Assembly (NCBI GenBank): GCA_030544215.1
Contig: JARZZO010000014.1
Location: 41,383,734 to 41,447,733, forward strand
Length of the DNA stretch: 64,000 bases
Direction of reading: 5' to 3'
From: Zantedeschia hybrid cultivar
Taxonomy: Eukaryota > Streptophyta > Magnoliopsida > Alismatales > Araceae
Shown: positions 51,972-63,255 of the stretch, one piece after another
Numbering within the stretch: the first letter of the stretch is position 1
Layout of the letters: each line of letters opens with the position of its first letter
Position numbers and translations under genes: made by a program
Notes under the pieces: generated by a model
The model's database searches: none
The model's input: the letters and a program-made list of their open reading frames with translations, nothing else
What the model was told of the DNA's origin: nothing

Positions 51972-53806
51972 TGTTTGGAACCTAACCTAGATGTCTCTCC
52001 TATCAGATTATTTTAAAAATCCATATCATTTTTGTTTTTATCTGGAGAAATATAGGTCGATTTTATGTATTTTATTTATTGGACTATGAGAGCTTGGGAT
52101 TAGCCCTCAGGGAGTCCGGGACTTCGGATCAGACGAAGATCCGAGTATATGACCTCTCTCCACTGACCTCGGTCAGTGTTAATTACGTCAAGCAACCGCT
52201 CGACAACCCTTGATTAACCGTCCGTTGATGCCCTTATAACATGCAACACTACAACTACATGCAGCACATGCATATGAAGATATATTTTAGGTTAAGCTCT
52301 CGGCCTCACCCAAGTTTAGGATGGGTTTATATGATTTTGGATTAACTCCAAGTTATCTGGATTAATTCCAAATATATTGGATTGACTCCAAGTATTATGG
52401 ATTGATTCCAAGTATTTTAGACCCATAAAGGTATTTTTGTAATTATGCCAAGTTGGAGGGTATAGGGGTATTATTGTCACTTTAGGGTTTTTTTTAACAT
52501 TTTAGGAAGACTTAAAAACCCTTAGAATGTATTTTAGGATCATTTTAAACATATTTGAGTTATAGGGGTATTTTGGTAATTTTACCTTAAATCGGGTTTA
52601 TTAGACTTAGAGTCTATTTTTATATTTTTCTGAGATTTTTTATTTATTTTATCATATTGAGGGTATTTTGATAATTTTACCCATCTTATTAAGGTTTGGA
52701 GGGTATTTTGGGCATAGGAGAGATTTTGATATTTTTAAGAATTTTCTATGATTTTTACAGATTTTTATCATGTGTGAGGATATTTTTTGTAATTTTATTA
52801 AGTTCTAGAGGCATTTTAGTCATTTCGAAAATTTTATATGTTTTCAGATTTGATTCTCTGTTTTTTAATGATTTTCACTTAATTTTACTGAATTTTTTAT
52901 TAATTTTACTGATTTTTATTAATTAATTAGATATATAAAGGATATTTAAGTCAGATTTTTTAGTTTATATAATTTCCGGATTTAGTTTTCTGATTTTTAC
53001 TGAGTATTACTGGTTTTTACAGAATTTTTCTGATTTGTATATTCATTTTACTAATTTTAAATAATTTTCGCAGATTTTATTAATTAATTAAGCATGGAGG
53101 TATTTAAGTCATTTTTTAACTTAAATATATTATTTTATGAGTCTATGTTTCATTATTGAGTTTTAATTATGAGTCTAGATTTAATTATGTATGGGATGAG
53201 GCCAAGAGTATTTTAAAACATTTAATTATATACTTATGCATTTAATTAGTTATTAAACTAATTAATAATTTAATTATGTATGTAAAAATATAATAACATA
53301 ATGTTACTTAAATAATAGATTTATGAACACACATGCACACACATATGCTCAAAGAACAAATAGTGGCACTTCATTCATTATTTCGGTATAATCCCGTCTT
53401 ATAGAACGGTGATTTTACAACATAAATTTGGCAAAGCTTCCCCTTAGGAATAAACCTTAGGAAGAGAACCCTCCAGGAAAATATCTCCTCCAAATCGGAG
53501 CAAACCCGGGCAAGAACACCGGATTTGGTCTTCAAATGGGCAGAGTTTTCCCCTAGGAAATTTTGGGCCAAATGGGCATGCCATCTTCTTACCCCTTGGG
53601 GGGTATTTATAGGCTTGAAAGCCTTAACCGGTGGGGGGTACCCACCGGAATCCTTAAGGTGGGGGGTACCCACCGGATACCAAGTGAGAGAGAGAGAGAT
53701 TAGAGAGAATAGATAGGGGGAGGGGGCCCGGTTGGCACCCCCACCGGTTCCCAACCGGTGGGGGGGCTCCCTCCTTTCCCCTTTTTATTTAAAAAGGGTT
53801 CCAACA
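51972..53806 (-). mobile_element. Solo LTR of the long-LTR family (copy 2)
   Basis: Minus-strand TGTTGGAACCC...GGTTCCAAACA, 1835 bp, flanked by ACCCC on both sides (51967-51971, 53807-53811). Excision restores PGPDEFSMG joined to FYQFFWE of the LINE RT. Near its start are CACCGGTTGGGAACCGGTGG-type boxes, a TATA box (minus, 53612-53603, CCTATAAATACC) and a transcribed-like segment highly similar to 61640-61870. The AT-rich part carries repeated GGTATTTTGGTAATTTTACC words. Confidence 0.93.
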
Positions 53807-53811
53807 ACCCC

Positions 53812-54648
53812 ATAGAGAACTCATCTGGACCAGGTGACTTGTTGGCATCCATACTGAAGATAGCTTCTTTGACAACTTCTTCTGAAAAAGGACTGCACAG
53901 CTCAATTGCCTGATTTTCTTTAATTCTTGGAAGAACCCCAGCCTCCAAATGTGGTCTCCACCACTCATCTTCTGTAAATAGCTCTTTTAAGTATGAAATG
54001 AACACTTTCTTCAAATCCTCCTCAGAATCAATAAGTCTGGTTCTCCATCTTAACATGCTCAATCTTCAGCGCTCTCCTCTTCACAGCTACTGCATGAAAA
54101 AAAATTAGTATTCTTATCCCCTTCTTTCAACCGCAACTCCTTTGATCTTTGTCTCCATTTGATTTCATCTCTAAGGAGCCAATTATTCTAGTCCTTCTTA
54201 TAATTCAGAAGTTCTTGATATTCATAAGAAGACAGCTCACATACATCTGATTTATTCTCCAGTTCATCAATATTTTTTAGAAGCTGTCTCATTACCAAGG
54301 CTTCTCCACAAGTTTTAGAGCTCCACTTCTTTATTCCTTCTCTGACCTTCAGTTTCTTTGAAAGAATATCCACAGGGTGATCTGATAACAAATCTTCTTT
54401 CCATAGCTTATTAACTAGTCTTAAAATCTTCATGTGTATGCCAACGTAGCTCATATATGAAAAATATTTTCTTTTTATCTTCTTCCAAGGACAGAAGTAT
54501 TGGTATGTGATCAAAAACAGTCCTGTTGAGGCCTTTGCCTTCAGATAGCAGAAACATCTCAAACCATCTAGTAGAGACAAGCAGCCTATCAATTTTGGAT
54601 TGTATGGGCGGTTATCGCATATTAGACGAAGTAAACTTTCTGTTCAGG
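53812..54648 (-). pseudogene. Host LINE: endonuclease tail, linker and RT start
   Basis: ILNRKFTSSNMR and IQSKIDRLLVSTRWFEMFLL (54645-54540), a coiled linker (RQLLKNIDELENKSDVCELS), LFTEDEWWRPHLEAGV (53960) and AIFSMDANKSPGPDEFSMG (53850). The piece between the solo LTRs keeps the normal L1 order. Confidence 0.87.
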
Positions 54649-54653
54649 ATATC

Positions 54654-56321
54654 TGGTAAGGGCACTTCCAGCCCCGCATTATGGCTTGGAGATGATGGAC
54701 ACTTCTAGTTATGTGATTTTGAGCAGCTTTGGTTTGTTCTAGACTTATAAAGAACACTTTTAGGCCCACTTATGGCCCATTTCGTTGCTTTGTTATTCTA
54801 GAGAGTTACCATGGACATTTTAATCTTTAATGTCCACCTAAGGTATAACAGTCTTTCTTGTTTTGTTTAAAGGATGTAAAAGCCATGTGTTTTTATGAGC
54901 TCTCTATAAATAGAGGCTCACCTCTCTTGTAATGGGCAGCATTAATGAAAATTCAGTTTCGAAATTCTTTATGGTGAGAAGCCATGTGTGAGTGTGAAAC
55001 TCCCAAAAGGGGGAGGTGAGATGCCTTCTTCCCAATCCGTAGCCCCCATCTTCTTCCCCTCCTTTCTCTCTCCCTAGTTGGCCACGGTTTGGCCCTCTCT
55101 CCCTCCTTCCCCTTCTCCTAGATCAGACCACGCCCCTCCCATTTCTTCCTTCTCAAACATGGAGCACCCCATCTCTGTCCCTCTTTCTCTTGCTAACAAA
55201 CCATCCCTCTTTCTTTCCCCATTTCTTAGCAGACCACACCCATCTCTTCACCCTTTCTAAACCTGATCCCAAAATCAACATCCTTTGTTTATATCTCGTA
55301 ATCCACTTCTGCTACGAGATTTTCTTCAAAGGCAGTTTCTTCTTCAACAGAATCAAGAATGATATGAGGCGACCTCTCCATCACAACGGCAACAACGTCC
55401 TCATCTTCCATGCTTGGTTCAGAATTCTGAAGCGTTTCTAACGAGGATGAAGGGTCTCTTTGGCTTCCAACAGTTATGAAACGCCCTTTGATGTTCTGGA
55501 GTTGCAACAAGCGTCTCTTTGGCTTCCGAGAGTTACAAAAAAATTTCTTCAGTTTTCATAATTTTAGTGCAAGTCTCTTCAACTCCCCTCCCCAAATTCT
55601 GCCTTTTGATTCCCCTTCATGAGTCCACCCCTCATGCGTGAGGCGTTTGGCGTTGGTTGTAATAATTTTTGCAGGAAATCTTCACTGACGCTGCGCATAC
55701 AACAACACGCATCTTTGCACACGACCACATCTCCGATTGGGTATGGTTTTCACAAACCAGTAAGGTACATAACTGTCCTTCCTCATATATTACTTGTTTG
55801 CCCAGTATTCGCTTTCATTGATGCACGCCGTGAGAGAAAGAATGCCAAATCCACCAAATTTGTGTGTATCGCTGTTGGGAGAGAGAGTATTTGTGAGAAC
55901 CTATGCTCCAAGAGCATCAAATCTAATCCCTTAATTGTGGTTATACAAAAATCCAAAGGTGAAGACACAGCTTCTCCTAGACCATTTATCTTTAAGTGGT
56001 CTAACTGCGGGCATGCTTAATCGCTCGATCTTCACGAGTTCACCACGTGAACTAAATGGAGTCGCCGAGTGAGTCAGTTAATTGCTTAGAGGATCGAGTT
56101 GCTGATTGATCTTGCTTGCAATCATGGATGGCAGTACTGGTAACGGTATCAATGGGTACCGGTACGTACCGGCCGGTACCGGCCCAGTATCGGCCAATAC
56201 TCTTTATAGGCACGGTACCGGTGCCGGCCGATACTGGTACGTACCGGCTGGTACGTACCGGTATCGGCCGGTACTACCAACCATGCTTGCAACAGTTGGT
56301 CCCAAGTCTTGTCCTACGTCA
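54654..56321 (+). mobile_element. Solo LTR interrupting the LINE endonuclease
   Basis: TGGTAAGGGCAC...CCTACGTCA, flanked by ATATC on both sides (54649-54653, 56322-56326). Removal restores GLMEIDILNRKFTSSN. A plus-strand TATAAATA lies at 54905-54912, followed by GCTCACCTCTCTTGTAATGG-like R/U5 sequence. About 1.5 kb without its hAT-like insert. It is unlike the other solo LTRs. The 133-codon ORF at 55619-56020 inside it has no recognisable motif. Confidence 0.87.
56123..56285. mobile_element. hAT-like element, GGTACCGG-word subfamily
   Basis: Left CATGGATGGCAGTACTGGTA; right, inverted, CATGGTTGGTAGTACCGGCC. The duplication CTTGCAAT/CTTGCAAC (56115-56122, 56286-56293) agrees at 7 of 8. 163 bp composed largely of GGTACCGG and CCGGTACGTACCGG words. 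Confidence 0.9.
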
Positions 56322-56326
56322 ATATC

Positions 56327-56846
56327 TATCTCCATCAACCCACATTGATCGATCCAATTGCCAAATAACTCCATTTCTTTGGTCCAGATCTGGTTTCCTG
56401 ACCTCTCCCACGGGGTTCTGATACAGTTGAAATCCCCCATTATGCACCAGCTATCCTTAGACATCCCTGCAAGTCTGTATAGCTCTTCTATAAAAATCTC
56501 TGTCTTGGTGAGAGTTAGGCCCATAGACAGAGGTGACAACCCATAGCAAAAAACAACACTGAGATACTGAACATTCCCCTATCACAAGCATGTCTTTAAA
56601 AGCTGCTTCCATTCCACACCACAATCTGGCCTCCACTAGTCCCTATAGCAGCGGTAAAGGCCCATTCAATCAAGAGACTCAAGACAGAGCTTCCGATTGC
56701 TTTGATCACCTGAGAATCCACTGACTCCATTTTAGTCTCTTGTAGACAAAAACAGTCCAATCTAAACTGTCTAACATAATCTCTGACCGCACTTTGCTTA
56801 GAATCCCCATTTAGTCCCCAAATGTTCCAAGCACAGATCTTCATCA
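56327..56846 (-). pseudogene. Host LINE ORF2 start: AP-like endonuclease
   Basis: Starts MMKICAWNIWGLNGDSKQSA (56846). RLDCFCLQETKMESVDSQVI carries the catalytic Glu. A frameshift follows, then SWCIMGDFNCIRTPWERSG (about 56450) and NWIDQCGLMEIDI at the solo LTR junction. Standard plant L1 ORF2 N-terminus. Confidence 0.9.
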
Positions 56847-56879
56847 AAACTGCTTTCTCCCCCCTGCTTCTTGACTCTC

Positions 56880-58543
56880 AGAGAGTCTACGACCTCGTTT
56901 CTGTTAACAAAATTGAGTTATATGTTCCCTATCCTCAATCCTCTACCATTACCTTGCTTCTTAGCTGAGTTCTAAAGAGCATCGGACCTTCTCATTCTTC
57001 TAATAAAGCTTTTAACTACATCCTCTGCCTTGAAAAGACACCCCAACCCTCCTCCCAAACGCAAGGATATCCTCAGTCCAATCTTCGTCATGAGCGGAGA
57101 TCAAATTCTGTTGAACACTGGGAACAAATGGGACAATCGCAAGGATGTATCCACCATACCATCCTTAAGCGGAGTCTCTGCCGCCACCTGGCTAGCAAAA
57201 GCCACAGCTTCCAAGGAGCTCTTGAGACTAGGCTCCATGAGGAACAAGGGTGTCTTCCACCACCTACACACCATCAATGACTACTTCAGAAAGCAGTTCA
57301 GATGAATGCACCTTGGACTCAATCACCGAAGCCACTCCTACGTGAGGCAGCAACCCATCTTGATGCGAACCAGGACCTCCAAATCCACCCAGGAGCTCCC
57401 CAGCCAAGGGAACAGGAGCCCCAAAGGCCAAGCAAGTCTCCGCCGAAACACCAGAAGCCGGTCAATGCAAAACCAGGTCGTCTGGGGGAGGAAGATGAAC
57501 AGTGGCCCGATTCTAAGTCAGGAGCGGTTCAAAAGGCCGGTCCCGAGACGGCAGGTTCAAGTCATTAGTCGAAAGCTGGTTCCTAAGTAAGTTATAATCC
57601 GGATTCTTTAAAACCCGAGATGGCTCCAAAGAGTGAGACCGTGCCCGACTGATTCCTTCTCAGAGGCAAGCCACAGCAAGTCAGCATCATCCTTCCTTAA
57701 CTGAGTCACCTCCATCAGAAGAACTGAATCGGCAGGAGTAGAACTCACAGCAGGAGAACACTTCAGCTGGACAGGTTCAGAACAGGGTCGCCGGTCCTTG
57801 TATCTACGATATTCAGACACCACCTCTGCACGACCAATCCTAGGAGACTGTACCCGATGAAGCAGACGCTTCCTCCTGACTGATAGTAACCCAAAAATCC
57901 CTACATGCCAAATGGATAGTGGCTCTATCCGGAATGACTGCCGAAGAGTACACTTCAACCAAAACACGGGCATACTTCAGCATGGACCTGTCAAGGGATC
58001 TAGGATCAACCCTTCTCAGAACTCTAAAGCGCTCAACAATGGCCGAGAAAGTATCTCCATTCCAGACATAGGGAGGAATTCCTGCAAGTGTCAACTACAT
58101 CTTCAATCCTTCAGGAGCCGATGAAGTTGCAGAGTTGATCATCCAAGGAGCACAACGGAAGGACCAATTCCCCTGCTTTAGAAGCCCAAGATTGATTCCC
58201 TCGGACTTCCCATCAGGGAACGAACTCTTCACCAATAGCTCTCCATTTTCCAGCTCCCTAATCCACCACTCCTTCTCCCCAGACCAAATTCTGTGAAGGA
58301 GTTCCAATAGAGCTTGGAATGGAGCCAATTGTCCCTCAATTGCAAGCTGCGCCTTCACCGCCTGGGAGACCAGACAATCCTCTAACCAAGAACGGGCCTA
58401 TGAAACAAAGGAAGACCATGGGATAAGGATTCTTCCATCTAAGCATCTGGATGAGACATAAACATTACCAAGAATCTTGGAAGGTAAAGCAGGGGCAGGG
58501 GCAAGAGGATTGGAACGGATCCTGCATGAAGAGCTCCTATGAC
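56880..58543 (-). pseudogene. Host LINE ORF1 body
   Basis: The second zinc knuckle resumes as RSSSC after the hAT-like insert. FQALLELLHRIWSGEKEWWI, LKQGNWSFRCAPWMI, LAGIPPYVWNGDTFSAIVER and the VYSSAVIPDRATIHLACRDF block (58358-57880) resemble the DUF4283-type region of plant L1 ORF1. A low-complexity tail follows, ending near 56900 with the GLGCLFKAEDVVKSFIRRMR stretch. Several frameshifts. Confidence 0.75.
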
Positions 58544-59688
58544 CATGGATTGCGGAATCAGCCGATTCCGATTCGAATCGGAATCGGCGGATTCCGATCC
58601 GATTCGGGGGGGGATTTCACTGTTCATCCCCCCCATTAAAAAAAAAAAAAAGTGTGAATCGGTCCGAATTGGAACAAATCAGGTCCGGACCGGCCAATCA
58701 GGCCAGTCCAGTCCGATTCGGGCGCGATTCGGATCCCCCCTTAAGGGGGCCGATCCAGCCAGCAGTAGCAGCCCTTCCCCCAGCCCCTCCCCCTACCCCG
58801 GCCACCACCGCCACCACTTGCCGCTGCCGACAACTTGACCTCCAAAACAGGCTACAACTTGGAAAATCTCAAATAGAATAGGCTAGGGACAAACAAAGTG
58901 ATTAAACCTTGTTGCCTTTTATCTAGAAAGATCCAAAATAGGCTCCATCCAAAAAAAAAGGTCGTCACTGGCTTCAGACGTTGAAAGGAAAATACACAAA
59001 TGATCATCAGTATATAAGACAAAAAGAGAATAACCAGCAACCACAATAAATACAGAACCATCAAAGCATAAACAAGAAGTTGATGTACATTGTCATGCTA
59101 TGAATGGCTACCATCCGTCGTTCTCTGCACTCCCCCCATTAGATCTCTCCCAGCCACTTCCCTCGCCAGAACTAAGTGCTCCACCATGAAAGCTTTTCTC
59201 GACTCCAAGCATCTCTCTACTGAAATGAACCACTGCGATTGCCCCAGCAACCAGGCTCGTCAGCTTTATCGGAATCAGTCTTTGGAGTCTAAGCTTGATC
59301 CTCATTAGACATTGTTCCTTTGGTTGACACAAAAGTGGAATTCCATGCTTTTGCAGAGTCGCTGTCAAACCCCTTCGATTTGTTCCACTTGTCCGGCCCT
59401 TGGGACACTTGTCCACTTGCTTTTTCAGAGAAAACAACATCACTCTTCTGGACATCAAACCCTTAGTTATCTTTAATGTATATATTTTTATAGATGTACA
59501 TGAATTGCATTCATTTTTATTGTACATTCATTGAATCATATGTATACATTTTTTTTTTATTTTTTTAATCCGGCCGAATCGGACCGGCCAGACTTCATCT
59601 GGATCAGCTGACTCGGCAGATCCGATCCGGGTCGGATCGGGATCGCCGGGTCTCGATTCGGGGACCCGATTCGACCCGGAATTCCTTG
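58544..59688. mobile_element. hAT-like element, CCGATCCGAATCGG-word subfamily (1.1-kb copy)
   Basis: Left CATGGATTGCGGAATCAGCC; right, inverted, CAAGGAATTCCGGGTCGAAT. Perfect 8-bp duplication CCTATGAC (58536-58543, 59689-59696). It is the inverted relative of 21094-22004, sharing both ends and the GATGTACATGAATTGCATTC segment (59494). Where that copy has telomere-like repeats, this one has about 700 bp of unrelated unique sequence. Confidence 0.9.
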
Positions 59689-59696
59689 CCTATGAC

Positions 59697-59960
59697 CAAA
59701 GAGCCCACAGCGAAGACACTGGATCCTATCTCTGCACACACTAGCCCAATGGCCTTTGCCAAGCATCTCATACAGGTGTCCCTCCCAACTGGAAGAGTAG
59801 ACCTCTTGTTGATAGGGAGAGACCTCCGACCCCCCTCCTTCTCTACAACCTTGTTCCTACCCTTCTTTCTCACTTCCTGCCAACCTTCTTCCTCAGCAAC
59901 ACCAGACACAGGCCAGGCACTCTTCTCGCTCTCACTCATCTCTAGGGCGGGCACTCTTCC
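59697..59960 (-). pseudogene. Host LINE ORF1 N-terminus with CCHC zinc knuckles
   Basis: MPALEMSESEKSAWPVS (59954), EEEGWQEVRKKGRNKV, then CMRCL, a one-base frameshift near 59760, GKGHWASVC and CLRCGLFGHR. The second knuckle is cut by the hAT-like element after HR; its last Cys lies on the far side (58540-58525). Two CCHC knuckles at the N-terminus serve RNA binding in LINE ORF1 proteins. Confidence 0.85.
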
Positions 59961-59982
59961 TATTCTTCTCCAAAAGGATCTG

Positions 59983-61244
59983 ATTATTATAAACAGATTC
60001 AGATGAAAACAGTATGAATGTTTCTTGAAATTTAATCAAATTGACATACACATGTAAATCAGCTGAACCAGATCAAAACTAAATCGACCAGTCTAGTTCT
60101 GCTGGTTTCAGTCCAGAACCAGCTAAAGGGCTAAAAGTTAAAGAGCACTATAATGGGCTTACATAAGAAAATTGAGGATTCGGTCACCTTTTGAGGCTAT
60201 TAAAATGTGTGAGGTGCTCCCTATCTATCAGCATGAATGCCTGTCACTAGAGTGGGTGGGTGGGTGCATGGACTGGTCCAGTACCGGGTTGGGGGGGGGG
60301 GGGGGAGTTATACCACATATTGGGTCTTTATAGTTATAAAAAATTAATAAAATATATTTTTAAATTTTTCTATTGGCCGGTACCGGCCAATCCACCGGTA
60401 CCGATACCAAGATTGCGATCCTTGACTGGATGGGTTTTGTACGTGCCAGTGATAGTAGATTCTGACTCCTGACGCCATCACAGTCAGTATCCTTTATCTT
60501 CTCCTCGTCATCACCATCACTACATCTGCACGTCTTCTTTGTCTTCTATCATCACCATCGCTACATCTGTGCACCACCCCAACTCCCAACTTTTTGTTAA
60601 GGAACAAGCAAAAAAAAACAATATTTGACCAGAACTGGATGGTGTCTAGTCAGAATCAGAACTAGAACTAAAATAACTGGTCCGGATGAGTCCAGGTCCT
60701 AAATCAATTTTAATTTCTTGCAGAACAGGCTAGGGCTGGTCCAGAGTGGATTCTGTTTTAATTCCTTGTTGGATGAAATGTATATTTATCCTAGAGGAGG
60801 GCACCGTAGGACATACATCCTCGTCATTGTCATCATCATCTCAGGCATCCCATCATGTTTATGAGTTAACACATGTCTACAAATTCCAAGGTAAAACTGT
60901 AAAAGGGCCTTCTCACTGGAGAATTGAGTATCATTGTGTTGAAACCATTTTTTTGAAAAAAAAAGAAGCAAGCAAAAGGGGGGGGAGGAGGATCCCTCCC
61001 TTCTCTCCCATTTTTAAATTCAAAGAAAAGGGGGGGGGGGGGGGGGGGGGGGGAGGATTAATTAGGATGAAGGGGAGTTAATGGGAATCTTAACCCCATT
61101 CACACATGGGTTAAGAATCCCATGTGAACCCCATTTAATATTCATCCTAAAACCCCCTTTCACATGGAGCCAAATCTGGATTTAAGGGGTTTAAACCCTT
61201 TTCACATTGGCCCATCCCCCAAATCTGCCACCCAAGCTCATTAA
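59983..61244. other. Intron sequence with a GGTACCGG element remnant and G-runs
   Basis: About 60270-60422 is a GTACCGG...GGCCGGTACCGGCC remnant ending in the hAT-like terminus GCGATCCTTG. It has a run of 15 G at 60291-60305. Near 60060-60140 and 60620-60745 are CCAGAACCAG/CCAGTCTAG-word patches of similar design. A run of 24 G is at 61030-61053. The stretch 61054-61200 contains inverted CCCATGTGAA/TTCACACATGGG words. No MDAR exon was recognised. Confidence 0.5.
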
Positions 61245-61413
61245 TGAGCTCCAAAAACAGAAAAAAGAAGGAAGAAATGGGAGGGGAACCCCCCCACCGG
61301 TTTCTCAAAACCGGTGGGGAGACCCCCCACCGGTTCCCAACCGGTGGGGGGTCCATCCGGTGGCACCCCCTCCACCGGTTGGAACCGGTGGGGGTGCCAA
61401 CCGGTCCCCCCCT

Positions 61414-61457
<44 letters not shown>

Positions 61458-63255
61458 AATGCTCTCTCCCATCTCTCTCTCACCCATGTGATTAAAAAAT
61501 TAAAAAAGAGAGGGAGAGGAGGAAGAGGCAACCGGTGGATACCCCCTACCTCAAGCCAACCGGTGGGTACCCCCCACCTCAAGCATTCCGGTGGGTACCC
61601 CCACCGGTTAAGGCTTTGAAGCCTATAAATACCCCCCAAGGGGTAAGGAGAAGCCCCATGCCCATTTGGCCCAAAAAATTCCTAGGGGAAACTCTGCCAG
61701 TTTGAAGACCAAATCCGGTGCTCTTGCCCGGGTTTGCTGCGATTTGGGGGAGATATTTTCCTGGAGGGCTCTCTTCCTAAGGTTTATTCCTAAGGGGAAG
61801 CTCTGCCAAATTTATGTTGTAAAATCACCGTCCTATAAGACGGGATTATGCCGAAATAATGAACGAAATGCCCATGTTGTTCTTTGAGCATATGTGTGTG
61901 CATGTGTGTTCATGGATCTACTATTTAAGTAACACTATGTTACTATATTTTCATATGCAAAATAATTAGTTTTATAACTAATTAAAATACATAAAACATA
62001 TAATTAAATATTCTAAAATATCATTGGCCTCATCCCATACATAACTAATTTTAGACTTATAATTAAAACTTAATAATGAAACATTGAGACATAAAATAAT
62101 ATACTTAAGTTAAAAAATGACTTAAATACTCCACATACTTAATTAATTAATAAAATCTGCAAAAATTATCTAAAATTAATAAAATAAATATAAAAATCAG
62201 AAAAATTCTGTAAAAATCAGTAATACTCAGTAAAAATCAGAAAACAAAATCTGGAAATTACATAAATCCAAAATATAAATTAAATATCCTTCATATACCT
62301 AATTAATTAATAAAAATCAGTAAAATTAACAAAAAAATCAGTAAAATTCAGTAAAAACCAGTAAAAAACAGAGAACCAAATCTGAAAATATATAAAATTC
62401 TGAAATGACTAAAATGCCCCTAGAGCTTAATACAAATTACAAAAATACCCTCATACATGTTAAAAATCTGTAAAAATCACAGAAAATTCTTAAAAATATC
62501 AAAATCTCTCATATGTCCAAAATACCCTCCAAACCTTAATAAGATGGGTAAAATTACCAAAATACCCTCAATATGATAAAAATAAATAAAAATCTCAGAA
62601 AAAATATAAAAATAGACTTTAAGTCTAAAAATACAATTTGGGCAAAATTACCAAAATACCCTTACAATCCAAACACACTTGAAATAACTCTAAAATACCT
62701 CCTAAGGTTTTGAAACCTTCCTAAATCATTAAAACTCATTTCATACACTTAAATAACCATAATCTCCCTATACCCTCCAACTTGGCATAATTACAAAAAT
62801 ACCCTTATGGGTCTAAAATACTTGGAATCAATCCAGAATACTTGGAGTCAATCCAATATACTTGGAATTAATCCAGATAGCTTGGAATCAATCCTAAATC
62901 ATATAAACACATCCTAAACTTGGGTGAGGCCAAGAGTTTAACCTAAAATATATCTTCATATGCATGTGCTGCCTGTAGTAGTAGTGTTGCATGTTATAAG
63001 GGCATCATACGGACGGTTAATCAAGGATTGCCGAGCAGTCGCTCAGCGTAATTAACACTGACCGAGGTCAGTGGAGAGAGGTCATATACTCGAATCTTCG
63101 CTTGATTCGAAGTCCTGGATTCCCTGAGGGCTAATCCCAAGCTCTCATAGTCCGATAAAATATAAAACCGACCTATAATTCTCTAGATAAACAAAAAAAA
63201 TGAATTTCCGAATAATCCGACATAGGAGAGATGTGTCAAGGTCAGGTCCCGACGA
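61245..63255 (+). mobile_element. Long LTR (copy 3 of the family, opposite orientation)
   Basis: Colinear with 51972-53806 when inverted, from ACCCCCCCACCGG to AGGTCCCGACGA. It keeps the CACCGGT boxes (ACCGGTTCCCAACCGGTGGG), a (CT)n tract, CCTATAAATACC (61622-61633), the R-like segment and the long AT-rich part with TAAAATTACCAAAATACCCT words. No target duplication was found, so it may be solo with decayed flanks or the 5' LTR of an incomplete element. Confidence 0.8.

Larger units (their letters stand above)
40768..59971 (-). mobile_element. LINE (L1-like) host element expanded to 19.2 kb by nested insertions
   Basis: The 11-bp duplication AAAAGGATCTG lies left of the poly(T) at 40768 (40757-40767) and right of the 5' end (59972-59982), proving one insertion event. 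On the minus strand: ORF1 with CCHC knuckles (59960-59697), ORF1 body (58543-56880), endonuclease (56846-56327, 54648-54590), RT (54062-53812, 51966-50602) and zf-RVT/3' end (42026-40768). The host sequence totals about 5.8 kb. Its insertions are at 58544-59688, 54654-56321, 51972-53806, 42027-50601 and 41686-41861. Frameshifts and stops make it inactive. Confidence 0.9.

Noticed and set aside
55619..56020. 133-codon ORF as a possible gene
   Set aside because: It lies inside a solo LTR with ATATC duplication and shows no recognisable domain.
61666..61887. Conserved peptide shared with 53754-53371
   Set aside because: The similarity is that of LTR DNA just downstream of the TATA box in two copies; there is no start-codon conservation or protein match.
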